Below the pieces are notes generated by a model. The model was not told the DNA's origin, ran no database searches, and saw only the letters and a list, made by a program, of their open reading frames with translations. A stretch of 64,000 nt of DNA. It comes from SCGC-AG-212-J23 sp036406675 (GTDB lineage Bacteria; Pseudomonadota; Gammaproteobacteria; Burkholderiales; SG8-39). Position 1 is the stretch's first letter. Every line of letters begins with the position of its first letter. The stretch is taken from assembly GCA_036406675.1 (NCBI GenBank), contig DASXAO010000043.1:32137-96136 (forward strand), read 5' to 3'. A program made the translations under genes and the position numbers. Below, piece by piece: positions 54,337 to 62,802 of the stretch.

Positions 54337-55050
54337 TTATTCGGGCACGAAGACGTAGCCGAAGCCCCAGACGGTCTGGATGTGCTTCGGGTGCGAGGGA
54401 TCCTCCTCGACGATCTTGCGCAGGCGCGAAATCTGCACGTCGATCGAGCGGTCGAACACCTCGTACTCGCGGCCGCGCGCGAGCTCCATCAGCTTGTCGC
54501 GCGACATCGGCTCGCGCGGGTGCTGCACCAGCACCTTGAGCACCGAGAACTCCCCGGTGGTGAGCGGCACCGATTTTCCGTCGCGCATGAGCGTGCGCGT
54601 GGACAGGTTGAGCGTAAATTTGCCGAACTCGAACACCTCGGCAGTGGCGCTCGGGGCGCCGGGCACCCCGGCAGGCGAGCGCCGCCGCAGCACGGCATTG
54701 ATGCGCGCGAGCAGCTCGCGCGGGTTGAACGGCTTGGGCAGGTAGTCGTCGGCGCCCATTTCCAGCCCGACGATGCGGTCGACCTCGTCGCCTTTCGCCG
54801 TGAGCATCACGATCGCCGGCGCGTTCGCCTGACCGCGCAGGCGGCGGCATATGGCGAGGCCGTCCTCGCCGGGCAGCATGAGGTCGAGCACCACCAGGTC
54901 GTAGCGCTCGCGCGAAAGCTGCTTGTCCATCGCGGTGCCGTCGGCGACTGCCTTCACCTCGTAGCCTTCGCCGCCGAGGTAGCGCACCAGAAGATCGCGC
55001 AGGCGCTGGTCGTCGTCGACGATGAGGATGCGGGTCTTCAGCTCGGCCAT
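54337..55050 (-). CDS. ompR: OmpR-family response regulator
   Basis: A 237-residue DNA-binding regulator. The receiver has ILIVDDDQRL, the phospho-acceptor D56 in VVLDLMLPGEDG, a T/S region AIVMLTAKGDE and the K in LPKPFNPREL. The C-terminal winged helix is LTTGEFSVLKVLVQHPREPMSRDKLMELARG with DRSIDVQISRLRKIVEED. Close in layout to OmpR. It starts about 100 nt from the divergent small exported gene. Confidence 0.94.
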   Translation of the reverse strand: MAELKTRILIVDDDQRLRDLLVRYLGGEGYEVKAVADGTAMDKQLSRERYDLVVLDLMLPGEDGLAICRRLRGQANAPAIVMLTAKGDEVDRIVGLEMGADDYLPKPFNPRELLARINAVLRRRSPAGVPGAPSATAEVFEFGKFTLNLSTRTLMRDGKSVPLTTGEFSVLKVLVQHPREPMSRDKLMELARGREYEVFDRSIDVQISRLRKIVEEDPSHPKHIQTVWGFGYVFVPE

Positions 55051-55148
55051 GGAGCGCTAGGGTAAGGGAATTTTTGGCGTCAACCGGGCGACAGGTTACC
55101 AATTGTTACACCGCGCGATACCCCCCGTCTTATCATCCCGACGTGAAA

Positions 55149-55400
55149 ATGAAAGCGGCCGCGTTCATGCTTGCCATGTCGATGGGGCTCGCGTTCGCTC
55201 AGCAGAAGGGCGGCAAGAGCGAGCGTAAGCCGCCGCCGCCGCAGATGAAGCAGGAGGACCGCCAGCGCATGCGCGACGACATGCGCGACGCCTACCGCGA
55301 TCGCCAGGCGCGCCCGGATCGGCCGCGCCAGATGTCGCCCGAGGAGCGTCAAAAGCTGCGCCGCGACATCGACGACGCGAACCGGCAGCTGCGGAAATAA
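55149..55400 (+). CDS. Small exported arginine/aspartate-rich protein
   Basis: An 83-residue product with a signal peptide (FMLAMSMGLAFAQQ) and a highly charged mature part (MKQEDRQRMRDDMRDAYRDRQ, SPEERQKLRRDIDDANRQLR) that should be helical. It could start at GTG 55143 two codons earlier. Its pattern recalls small periplasmic proteins of unknown role in other betaproteobacteria. Divergent from the OmpR-type gene. Confidence 0.65.
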   Translation: MKAAAFMLAMSMGLAFAQQKGGKSERKPPPPQMKQEDRQRMRDDMRDAYRDRQARPDRPRQMSPEERQKLRRDIDDANRQLRK

Positions 55401-55452
55401 CTCGTTACACAATAGGACAGCAGCAGGCGCCTTCCTGGCCGAAGCTGGCGCC

Positions 55453-55671
55453 ATGTGGAAGGCCCTGTTCATCGTCGCGGCGTTGTCGATTTCGGCGAGC
55501 CCGCTCGACGCGGCGCAACCCGACAACGGCCGGCGCATCGAGAAGACCCAGCGCGGGGCCGACCTGCGTCGCGACGTCGAGCGCATCTCGCGGGAGATTT
55601 ACCGGCGGAACGACGCGCCGCCGGCTCGGCCTCAACCTCAACCCCAGCCTCAACCCAGGCCGCGGCGCTAG
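55453..55671 (+). CDS. Small exported protein with Pro-Gln repeat tail
   Basis: A 72-residue product with a signal peptide (WKALFIVAALSISASPLDA-A) and a charged helix (RGADLRRDVERISREIYRRN) very like the mature part of the preceding small protein (LRRDIDDANRQLR). The end is a P-Q repeat tail (PQPQPQPQPRP). The two genes may be paralogous or functionally paired. Its last bases overlap the end of the cyclase gene on the other strand. Confidence 0.6.
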   Translation: MWKALFIVAALSISASPLDAAQPDNGRRIEKTQRGADLRRDVERISREIYRRNDAPPARPQPQPQPQPRPRR

Positions 55672-58289
55672 CCCGCGCTTTCCGAGCGGCCTGCGGCGCG
55701 GCCGTCGTTCGCCGCGGGCACCGTCTTGAAGAACCGGTACGCGTTCTTGCCCGCCTGCTTGGCCGAGTACATCGCCGCGTCGGCGTGCTTGAGCAGCGTG
55801 GCGGCGTCGCCGGCGTCGTCGGGGAAGAGGCTGACGCCGATGCTCGCCGAGATGCGCACCGGCGCGCCGGCGCCGACGTCGTAGGGCTCGGCGAGCGCTG
55901 CGAGGAGCTTGGTCGCCACGCGCTCGGCGGGCGCGACGTCGTTGATGTCCTCGAGCACCACGAAGAATTCGTCGCCGCCGAGGCGCGCCACGGGATCGCC
56001 GGCGCGCAGGACGGCGCGCAGGCGCCGCGCCGCCTCGGCGAGCAGGCGGTCGCCGGCATCGTGCCCGTGGGCGTCGTTCACTTCCTTGAAGCCGTCGAGG
56101 TCGAGGAACAGGCCCGCGAGCCGGGATGCGCGCCGGCGCGAGCGCTCGACCGATTTCTCGAGCGCCGGGAAGAGGCTCGCGCGGTTGTCGAGGCCGGTGA
56201 GCGCGTCGCGGTACGCGAGCGTGGCGATGCGCTCGCGCGCGAGGGCGATGTCGGTCACGTCGCGTCCGACGCCGCGGTAGCCGAGGAAGCCGCCGTCGGG
56301 CGCGAAGCGCGGCTCGCCGGTGATCGACAGGTAGCGCACGGTGCCGTCGGCCGACGAGCGGCCGAACTCGAAGTCGCGGAACGGCCGGTGGGATTCCATG
56401 GCCGCGCGGTGCGCCGCCCAGGCCGCCTCGTCGGGATGCAGATGCGGCAGGTCCCAGGCCGCGTGGCCGACGACGCGGCCCATCCGCTCCGCGTACTGCG
56501 GACCGTGGACTACCTCGACGAACCGGTGCGCGGAGTCCGTTTCCCAGAAGAAATCCGACGACATGGCGGTGAGGCTGCGGAAGCGCTCCTCGCTGTCGCG
56601 GAGCTTCAGCTCGGCGCCGCGCCGGTCGGTGATATCGCCGATCGTCGAGACCACCCCGTAGTGCTCGGTCTCGCCGGGGCGGCGCAGGAGGCCGGTGTTC
56701 ACCGAGAGCCAGGTGACGCTGCCGTTCGGGCGCTGCAGCCCCACGACCAGGCCGGTGAGCGGCTCGCCCCGACGCACCGTGACGCGTGTCGGCCGGTCTT
56801 CCGGCGGCAGGCGCGAGCCGTCTTCGCGCACGCAGGGGAAGAGCGAGGTGAACCCCGGGCGTCCGACGAGCTCGCCGAGCGGGAGGCCGATGATGCGCGC
56901 GGCGGCCGCGTTGGCCGTGACGATGTTGAGGTCCCGGTCGTAGACGAGGACGCCTTCGTTCGCCGAGTCCACCACTTGGCGGAAATGCGCCTCGCTGTTG
57001 CGCAGCGCGTCCTCCATCGCCCGCCGGGTCGTGATGTCGTCGTACACCGCGATCTCATAGAGCGGCTTGCCGGCCGCGTCGCGCTCGACCGCGAGCGTGT
57101 ACGCCACCCAGACGATGCTGCCGTCCTTGCGCAGGTAGCGCTTTTCGCCGCGCACCGCGTCGATCTCGCCCGAGTAGAGCCGCGGCCGCTGTGCGTTCAT
57201 GTGATCCCGGTCCTCGGGATGCGAGAATTCGCGCCCGGTGCGGCCGATGAGGTCGGCCTGCGGGTAGCCGAGGATCTCGCCGAAGCGGCGGTTCACCCGC
57301 TGGAAGCGCCGGTCGAGGCCGACGTGCGCGACCCCGACCGCCGCGAGCTCGAAGGTGCGGCGGAACCGCTCCTCGCTCTGGCGCAGCCTCGCCTCGGCGT
57401 CGGCGCGCGGGAGAAAAAGCGCGAGCTGCGCGGCGAGCGCCATGAGCGCCGCCAGCAGCGCGTCGTCGCGCGGGTGCTTCTTGATTCCGGCGAACGCGAG
57501 CACGGCGACCGGGCTCGAGCCCGAGAACACCGGGCAGAGAAGCGCCGACTGCACGCCGGCGCCGGCGGCGAAGCCGGGACCGGAGGCGCGCGGGTCGCTC
57601 GAGGCGTCGCGGATCCACAGCGGCTTGCCCGATTGCCACGCCGTGGCGACTGCGCCGCGTTCCGCGAGCGGCTGCACGTCGCCCGAGGCGGCGGCGAAGG
57701 CCTGCCCGGCGGCGTTTGCCCAATGCACGAAGCGGCGCATCGCGCGCTCGGTCTCGTCGAGCCGCCAGAACTCGGCGCAGTCCCATCCTTCGGCCTCGCA
57801 GATCGCCCGCAGTGCGCTCTGCGCGCCTTCGGCCACGCCGGGCGACTCGGCCATGCAGCGGGTGACGAGGTGCTGCAGGCGCAGGAGCTGCTCGGAGCGC
57901 TTCTGCTCCGTGACGTCGCGCGCCACGCCGCGGTAGCCGACGAAGCGGCCGCGGCGGTCGTAGGCGGGCTCGCCGCTCACCGCTGCGTAGCGCAGGGTGC
58001 CGTCGGCGCGAGTGCGCCACGTGAGCACGTCGCGGAACGGCGTGCGGGACTTCAGCACCGCGCGGTGCGCGTCCCAGCCGCCTTCGATCTCGATGCCGAG
58101 CTCCCAGCGCCGCTTGCCGCGCGCCGAGCGCGCGAAGGCGTCGTCGCAGCCGGCGCCCGCGCGCAGCTCGATGCGCGTGAGGCGATGCGCGGCGTCCTGC
58201 TCCCAGTACCAGTCGTTCGTCAGGCTGCCGAGCTGCGGATGCCGCGTCGGTCTTGCCGGCGCGCGCGGTTTTTTCGTGCGTCTCGCCAT
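55668..58289 (-). CDS. Multi-PAS/GAF diguanylate cyclase
   Basis: Soluble 873-residue c-di-GMP synthase. Order: PAS (about 20-130), GAF (about 150-290), PAS (about 310-430), PAS (435-560), PAS (570-690) and a GGDEF domain (about 700-860). GGDEF is at 771-775, with an RxxD inhibitory site (RAGD) five residues before it. DALTGLDNRASLF and DGFKEVNDAHGHDAGD are well kept, so activity is likely. PAS closing motifs (YRGVARDVTE, YDDITTRRAME, IGDITDRRGAE, GVGRDVTDIA) are clear. No membrane segment or EAL domain. It could feed the nearby PgaCD. ATG at 58289. Confidence 0.95.
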   Translation of the reverse strand: MARRTKKPRAPARPTRHPQLGSLTNDWYWEQDAAHRLTRIELRAGAGCDDAFARSARGKRRWELGIEIEGGWDAHRAVLKSRTPFRDVLTWRTRADGTLRYAAVSGEPAYDRRGRFVGYRGVARDVTEQKRSEQLLRLQHLVTRCMAESPGVAEGAQSALRAICEAEGWDCAEFWRLDETERAMRRFVHWANAAGQAFAAASGDVQPLAERGAVATAWQSGKPLWIRDASSDPRASGPGFAAGAGVQSALLCPVFSGSSPVAVLAFAGIKKHPRDDALLAALMALAAQLALFLPRADAEARLRQSEERFRRTFELAAVGVAHVGLDRRFQRVNRRFGEILGYPQADLIGRTGREFSHPEDRDHMNAQRPRLYSGEIDAVRGEKRYLRKDGSIVWVAYTLAVERDAAGKPLYEIAVYDDITTRRAMEDALRNSEAHFRQVVDSANEGVLVYDRDLNIVTANAAAARIIGLPLGELVGRPGFTSLFPCVREDGSRLPPEDRPTRVTVRRGEPLTGLVVGLQRPNGSVTWLSVNTGLLRRPGETEHYGVVSTIGDITDRRGAELKLRDSEERFRSLTAMSSDFFWETDSAHRFVEVVHGPQYAERMGRVVGHAAWDLPHLHPDEAAWAAHRAAMESHRPFRDFEFGRSSADGTVRYLSITGEPRFAPDGGFLGYRGVGRDVTDIALARERIATLAYRDALTGLDNRASLFPALEKSVERSRRRASRLAGLFLDLDGFKEVNDAHGHDAGDRLLAEAARRLRAVLRAGDPVARLGGDEFFVVLEDINDVAPAERVATKLLAALAEPYDVGAGAPVRISASIGVSLFPDDAGDAATLLKHADAAMYSAKQAGKNAYRFFKTVPAANDGRAAGRSESAG

Positions 58290-58318
58290 GGCCCTTCCAA
58301 AACCCCCGGGTTCTAAAT

Positions 58319-59710
58319 CTAGCTTATCTCGCCGTCCGCAGCCTGGAGCAAATGCGCGATCGAGTTCGCATAGTAGCGAAGGAGCGGTAATTCTTCCTCC
58401 CGGACGCTGTAGAGGCCTTCGCGCTCCTCCACCATGCGGCGCAGCGTCAGCATGCGCAAGCCCACTGTCAGGGCGTAGTCGAGGTCGCGCCGCGGCACGT
58501 AGACGTGCGCGCCCTCCAGGCGCTGCAGCAGCCTGCCCGTCTCCGCCTTGAGATCGAGCGCGGTGAGCGAGCCCCGGGCAAGAAAGACCTGGGCAATCAA
58601 GGCGACCGGCACCACCGGCACCACCCGGCCGACCGCGTCCATGAGCGTGCGTCCCAGGCGCGCCACCGCGGTCCTGCGCTCCTCGGGCGACAGGCTCGGG
58701 AAGTCCACCTCGTACCGGCGCATCGAGATCGGTGTGCCGAAATTCACGCAGGCGTAGCCGAAGCGATGCCACTCGCTTTTCAGTGCGAGCCGAAGGTTGT
58801 GCGTCAGGAACCGCAGCGTTCCCCAGACCGTACTTGCCCTGCCCATTTTCACGGGGGAAAGGAGCGTGCGGTCCTCCAGCACGCGGTCGTAGTTGATGCC
58901 GAGCGGCACGAACACGAGGTCGCGCTCGCCGTCGCGGCGAAAGCCGCGCAGCATGTAGTCGAGCACTCCGAGGCGCGGCTCGCGCATGCGGCCGTCGCGC
59001 GACAGGCCGCCTTCCGGAAACACCGCCTGCGGCACGCCGGCCTCCGTGGCCATGGCGATGTAGCGCTCGAGCACGCGCCGGTAGAGCTCGTCGGCCGAAT
59101 TGCGGCGCACGAAATACGCGCCCATGGCGCGGATCAGCGCGGACAGCGGCCAAAGGCGCGCCCATTCGCCCACGGCGTAGGAAAGCGTCGTCTGGTCTGC
59201 GGCGAGGTAGGCCGCCAGCACGTAATCCATGTTCGAGCGGTGGTTCATCACGAACACCACGGTCGCGTCCGGATCGATTTTCGCGACGCCCGCGGTGTCG
59301 ACGTAGCCGAGGCGCACGCGGTAGAGCGACTGCGCGAGCTTGCGTCCGGCCCAATAGCCGATGCGGAAGTAGAGGTAGGCGTTGAAGGCCGGCACGATCT
59401 CGCGCGCGTAGCGCTCGACCTGTTTCATGACCTTGGGCAGCGGCACGCGCTTTTCGGCCGCGTAGCGCTCGGCCCCCTGCAGCACCTTCGGGTCGGTGGT
59501 CAGGCGATGGATCAGCGCCTGCCGGCGCGTACGCTGGAACGGCCGGATGCCGATGCGTAGCCGGGTCGAGGCCTCGTCGATCGCCCGGTTCGCGGGACGC
59601 GCGAGCAGCCAGCGCAGGCAGGGCACGAGGAGCTTGTCGTACGCGGCCCAGGCCGCGAGCAGCGCGGCGGGGAGCGCGAGCCAGACCGGAACCGCGAGGG
59701 TTTCGCCCAT
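58319..59710 (-). CDS. PlsB-like glycerol-3-phosphate/lysophosphatidate acyltransferase
   Basis: A 463-residue membrane-associated acyltransferase. One N-terminal hydrophobic helix (about 8-22) and the acyltransferase motifs NHRSNMDYVL (HX4D), AMGAYFVRRNS, VFPEGGLSRDG and VFVPLGINYDRV are present. Shorter than Escherichia coli PlsB (about 800) but with the same motif order, so it may be a truncated PlsB-type enzyme used in phospholipid synthesis. Confidence 0.88.
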   Translation of the reverse strand: MGETLAVPVWLALPAALLAAWAAYDKLLVPCLRWLLARPANRAIDEASTRLRIGIRPFQRTRRQALIHRLTTDPKVLQGAERYAAEKRVPLPKVMKQVERYAREIVPAFNAYLYFRIGYWAGRKLAQSLYRVRLGYVDTAGVAKIDPDATVVFVMNHRSNMDYVLAAYLAADQTTLSYAVGEWARLWPLSALIRAMGAYFVRRNSADELYRRVLERYIAMATEAGVPQAVFPEGGLSRDGRMREPRLGVLDYMLRGFRRDGERDLVFVPLGINYDRVLEDRTLLSPVKMGRASTVWGTLRFLTHNLRLALKSEWHRFGYACVNFGTPISMRRYEVDFPSLSPEERRTAVARLGRTLMDAVGRVVPVVPVALIAQVFLARGSLTALDLKAETGRLLQRLEGAHVYVPRRDLDYALTVGLRMLTLRRMVEEREGLYSVREEELPLLRYYANSIAHLLQAADGEIS

Positions 59711-59732
59711 GGGCCCTCGCTATACTGCCAAG

Positions 59733-61118
59733 ATGAGCCGCGCGCAAGCCATCCTCGCAGCCGAGCGCTACTTCGACGAGGGCCGGTTCTTCGAGGACCT
59801 CGCCCGGCGCGTCGCGATTCCGACCGAGAGCCAGAACCCGGCGCGCCGCCCCGAGCTCGAGCGCTACCTCGAGGCGGAGATCGCCGAAAGCCTCGAGCGC
59901 ATGGGATTCGCCTGCCGCATCGCGCCCAATCCGGCCGGCGGATACGGCCCGTTCCTCATCGCCGAGCGCATCGAGGACGAGAAGCTTCCGACGGTGCTGA
60001 GCTACGCCCACGGCGACGTGATCCGCGGGCAGGAAGGCGAGTGGCGTCCCGGGCTCGAGCCGTGGAAGCTCTCGCGCGACGGCGAGCGCATCTACGGCCG
60101 CGGCACGGCCGACAACAAGGGGCAGCACACCATCAACTTCGCCGCGCTGGAGAGCGTGCTCGGCACGCGCGGCCGCCTCGGCTTCAACGTCAAGCTCCTG
60201 GTCGAAACCGGAGAGGAGGTGGGCTCGCCGGGACTTAAGGTGCTTTGTGAAAAAGAAAAAAACACGCTGCGCGCCGATGTCTTCATCGCCTCCGACGGTC
60301 CGCGCCTGCAGGCCGGCCGGGCGACGCTCTTCCTCGGCTCGCGCGGCGTGCTCAATTTCGACCTCTCGCTCGAGCTGCGCGACGGCGGGCGCCACTCGGG
60401 CAACTGGGGCGGGCTGCTCGCCAATCCCGGCATCGTGCTCGCCCACGCCATCGCGTCGATCACCGACCGGCGCGGCGCCATCCAGGTGCCGGAATGGCGG
60501 CCCGCGAGCCTCACCCCCTCCGTGAAAGACGCGCTCAGGAATCTATCTGTGGAGAATGCAGAGGATTGGGGAGAACCCGGCCTGACTCCCGCGGAGCGCG
60601 TGTTCGGCTGGTCGAGCTTCGAGGTGCTCGCGTTCGTCACCGGAAATCCGCAGCGCCCGGTGAACGCGATTCCGGCGCGCGCCTCGGCGCATTGCCAGCT
60701 GCGCTACGTGGTCGGCGTCGACCCCGAAGACATCGTTCCCGCGCTGCGGCGGCACCTGGAGCGCGAAGGCTTCGGCATGGTGAAGGTGGCTGCCGCGCGC
60801 GAGGGCTTCTTCCGGGCGAGCCGGCTCGATCCGGCGCATCCCTGGGTGCGCTGGGCGGAAGCGTCGATCGAGCGCACCGCCGGCGCAAAGCCCGCGATCC
60901 TGCCCAACCTCGGCGGCTCGCTGCCGAACGACGTGTTCGCCGAGACGCTGGGGCTACCGACTCTATGGGTGCCGCACTCGTACGCGGGCTGCTCGCAGCA
61001 CGCGCCCGACGAGCACCTGCTTGCCAGCGTCGCCCGCGACGGCCTCAGGCTGATGACCGGGTTGTTCTGGGATCTCGGCGAGTCAGATTCGGCGGCGCTC
61101 CCGCGCAAACAGGTATAG
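59733..61118 (+). CDS. M20-family metallopeptidase
   Basis: A 461-residue zinc peptidase/deacylase. Zinc and catalytic residues sit in SYAHGDVIRGQ, GRGTADNKGQH, VETGEEVGSPG (general-base Glu) and IASDGPR, and the last ligand in PHSYAGCSQHAPDEH. The dimerisation lid lies between. Similar enzymes cleave dipeptides or N-acyl amino acids. It starts at ATG 59733, 22 nt from the divergent acyltransferase start, and its end overlaps the EamA transporter by 36 nt. Confidence 0.92.
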   Translation: MSRAQAILAAERYFDEGRFFEDLARRVAIPTESQNPARRPELERYLEAEIAESLERMGFACRIAPNPAGGYGPFLIAERIEDEKLPTVLSYAHGDVIRGQEGEWRPGLEPWKLSRDGERIYGRGTADNKGQHTINFAALESVLGTRGRLGFNVKLLVETGEEVGSPGLKVLCEKEKNTLRADVFIASDGPRLQAGRATLFLGSRGVLNFDLSLELRDGGRHSGNWGGLLANPGIVLAHAIASITDRRGAIQVPEWRPASLTPSVKDALRNLSVENAEDWGEPGLTPAERVFGWSSFEVLAFVTGNPQRPVNAIPARASAHCQLRYVVGVDPEDIVPALRRHLEREGFGMVKVAAAREGFFRASRLDPAHPWVRWAEASIERTAGAKPAILPNLGGSLPNDVFAETLGLPTLWVPHSYAGCSQHAPDEHLLASVARDGLRLMTGLFWDLGESDSAALPRKQV

Positions 61119-61958
61119 CCCGCTCCCGACCACGATCGCCGCGCCGACCCACACCGCCGGCGCCGGCACGTCGCCGAACACGAGGTAGCCGAAGAGCGCG
61201 TAGTAAAGGACCTGCTGATAGAGGAACGGCGCGATCACCGTGGCGGGTGCATAGCGATGCGCCACCGCGAGCAGGTAGTGCCCGAGTCCTCCGAGCGCGC
61301 CCATGAGGCAGGCGAGCGTCCATTCGAGCCAGCCCGGGGGCGCCTCCCAGGCCACCAGCGCAAAAGGCGTGAGCAGGACGGCCGCGCCGACCGCGGGGAG
61401 GTACTGGATCGTTTCGGGCGGATCGTAAGCCGCCAGGTGCCGCGTCATCAGGTTGAACATCGCGTAGAGCGTGGCGTTCACCAGCGCGAGCAGCATGGCC
61501 GGGTGGAAATCGGCGCCGCCGGGCCGCACGATCACCAGCACGCCGGCGAAGCCGGCGACGATCGCCGCCCAGCGTCCGCGGTCGATCTTCTCGCCGAGCA
61601 GGGGCGCGGCCATGAGCGCGGTGATGATCGGGACGATGAACATGATCGAGGAGGTGACCGCGAGCTGCAGGTACTGGAGCGCCCAGAAGTTGATCCCGGT
61701 CATCAGCACGAACATGAGCGCGCGCAGCGCGTGCCAGCGCCAATGGCTGGTTTTCACCACGGAGACTCCCCGGAGCGGGAGCAGCAGGGCGGAGGCAAAA
61801 ACCGCGTGCATGAGGAAGCGCAGCCAGACCACCACGATCACCGGCACGCTCGCCACCAGCCACTTCGCGGTGCCGTCGAGCAGCGTGAAGAGGACGTAGC
61901 ACAGCGAGACCAGCGCGATGCCGGTCAGCCGGTTGCGGGCGCTATCCGCCTTCAGCAT
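61083..61958 (-). CDS. EamA/DMT-family transporter
   Basis: A drug/metabolite transporter with about ten membrane helices in two EamA repeats (for example ALRALMFVLMTGINFWALQYL, and FGYLVFGDVPAPAVWVGAAIVVGSGL). The methionine before LKADSARNRLTG (61958) is preferred because the upstream residues to 62015 are basic and unlike the family. It overlaps the start of the preceding small gene by 17 nt. Substrate unknown. Confidence 0.9.
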   Translation of the reverse strand: MLKADSARNRLTGIALVSLCYVLFTLLDGTAKWLVASVPVIVVVWLRFLMHAVFASALLLPLRGVSVVKTSHWRWHALRALMFVLMTGINFWALQYLQLAVTSSIMFIVPIITALMAAPLLGEKIDRGRWAAIVAGFAGVLVIVRPGGADFHPAMLLALVNATLYAMFNLMTRHLAAYDPPETIQYLPAVGAAVLLTPFALVAWEAPPGWLEWTLACLMGALGGLGHYLLAVAHRYAPATVIAPFLYQQVLYYALFGYLVFGDVPAPAVWVGAAIVVGSGLYLFARERRRI

Positions 61959-62274
61959 CTCGCGCGCCCGCGCCGAGGCCCGCCACGTAGGCTTCGAGCG
62001 GAAACGCGCTGCCATCGCTCGCCTTGAGCGCCACGCCCTCCGCCTTGAGGTGACCGAGGAGCTTCAGCACCAGCGAGCAGGCGAGCCAGGTGGCATGGAA
62101 CGAGTCCAGCCCCTTGACGCTCATCGGCTGCGCGTAGACCGGGGAAAGCTCGACCAGGCAGACCCAGGCGTCCTTCGCTTCCGGCTGCGCGCGGCCGATG
62201 CGCGCCGTCAGGGCGACCTCGCGGCCGTTCGGGAACACCGCGACCACGTCCAGGGTTACGATGCGATCGTTCAA
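61942..62274 (-). CDS. Small hypothetical protein
   Basis: A 110-residue cytoplasmic protein. It starts at TTG 62274 in a TTGA overlap with the AlkB-like gene and ends inside the EamA gene. The middle contains WVCLVELSPVYAQPMSVKGLDSFHA and a leucine-rich LACSLVLKLLGHLKAEG. It vaguely resembles small domains of unknown function; not assigned. Confidence 0.6.
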   Translation of the reverse strand: MNDRIVTLDVVAVFPNGREVALTARIGRAQPEAKDAWVCLVELSPVYAQPMSVKGLDSFHATWLACSLVLKLLGHLKAEGVALKASDGSAFPLEAYVAGLGAGARDAEGG

Positions 62275-62801
62275 CGGGGAGTCCGGAAGGTGATGGAGTA
62301 GCGCAGCTCCTGCGTGGGCGCGACGCTGTGCTGCCAGCGCCAGCGGATCTCGTCGCGCAGCACGTAGACCGAGCGCGGCGCGAGATCGAGGCCGAAGACC
62401 TTCGCTCCCTTGGCGGGAGGATAGCGGCGAAAGCGCATGCGGCAGCTTCCGCCGAGCGAGATCCCGACCACGACGCCGAACTCGCCGATGTCGCGATGCC
62501 AGCCGAGCTCGGTGCCCGGGCGGTACTCGTTCACCAGGGCATGTCTTATCGCTTCTTCATCGACGTGAATCAGCCCGGCGGCGCGTCTTTTCAGCGGAAG
62601 AAGGAACGGCGGAATTTCGGGCGCCGGGCCGAGCACGTTGGTCTCGAAGTCGTAGCTCGACCCGAAGGCCGCGATGCGGCGCCTGGCGGTGAAGCTCTTG
62701 TATTTCGCTTCCTCGAGCGGTAGCCGGCGAATCCCCGCGAGCAGGCCGGCTTCGTCTTCTCTGGACAGGAACTCTTCCTGGTACAGCAGCCCTTCCGGCA
62801 G
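62271..62801 (-). CDS. alkB: AlkB-family 2-oxoglutarate/Fe(II) dioxygenase with CTG start
   Basis: Oxidative demethylase family, repairing alkylated DNA or RNA, or acting on another nucleic acid. About 176 residues. The iron ligands are H102 and D104 in GWHRDIGEF and H158 in WQHSVAP; 2-oxoglutarate arginines lie at R167 and R173 (ELRYSITFR). The N-terminal half is conserved (PEGLLYQEEFLSREDEAGLL, RRRIAAFGSSYDF) but there is no ATG, GTG or TTG before it: a stop lies about ten codons upstream and the only good candidate is CTG at 62801, just after AAAGGCGG. Overlaps the next gene's TTG. Confidence 0.88.
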   Translation of the reverse strand: MPEGLLYQEEFLSREDEAGLLAGIRRLPLEEAKYKSFTARRRIAAFGSSYDFETNVLGPAPEIPPFLLPLKRRAAGLIHVDEEAIRHALVNEYRPGTELGWHRDIGEFGVVVGISLGGSCRMRFRRYPPAKGAKVFGLDLAPRSVYVLRDEIRWRWQHSVAPTQELRYSITFRTPR

Positions 62802-62802
62802 C

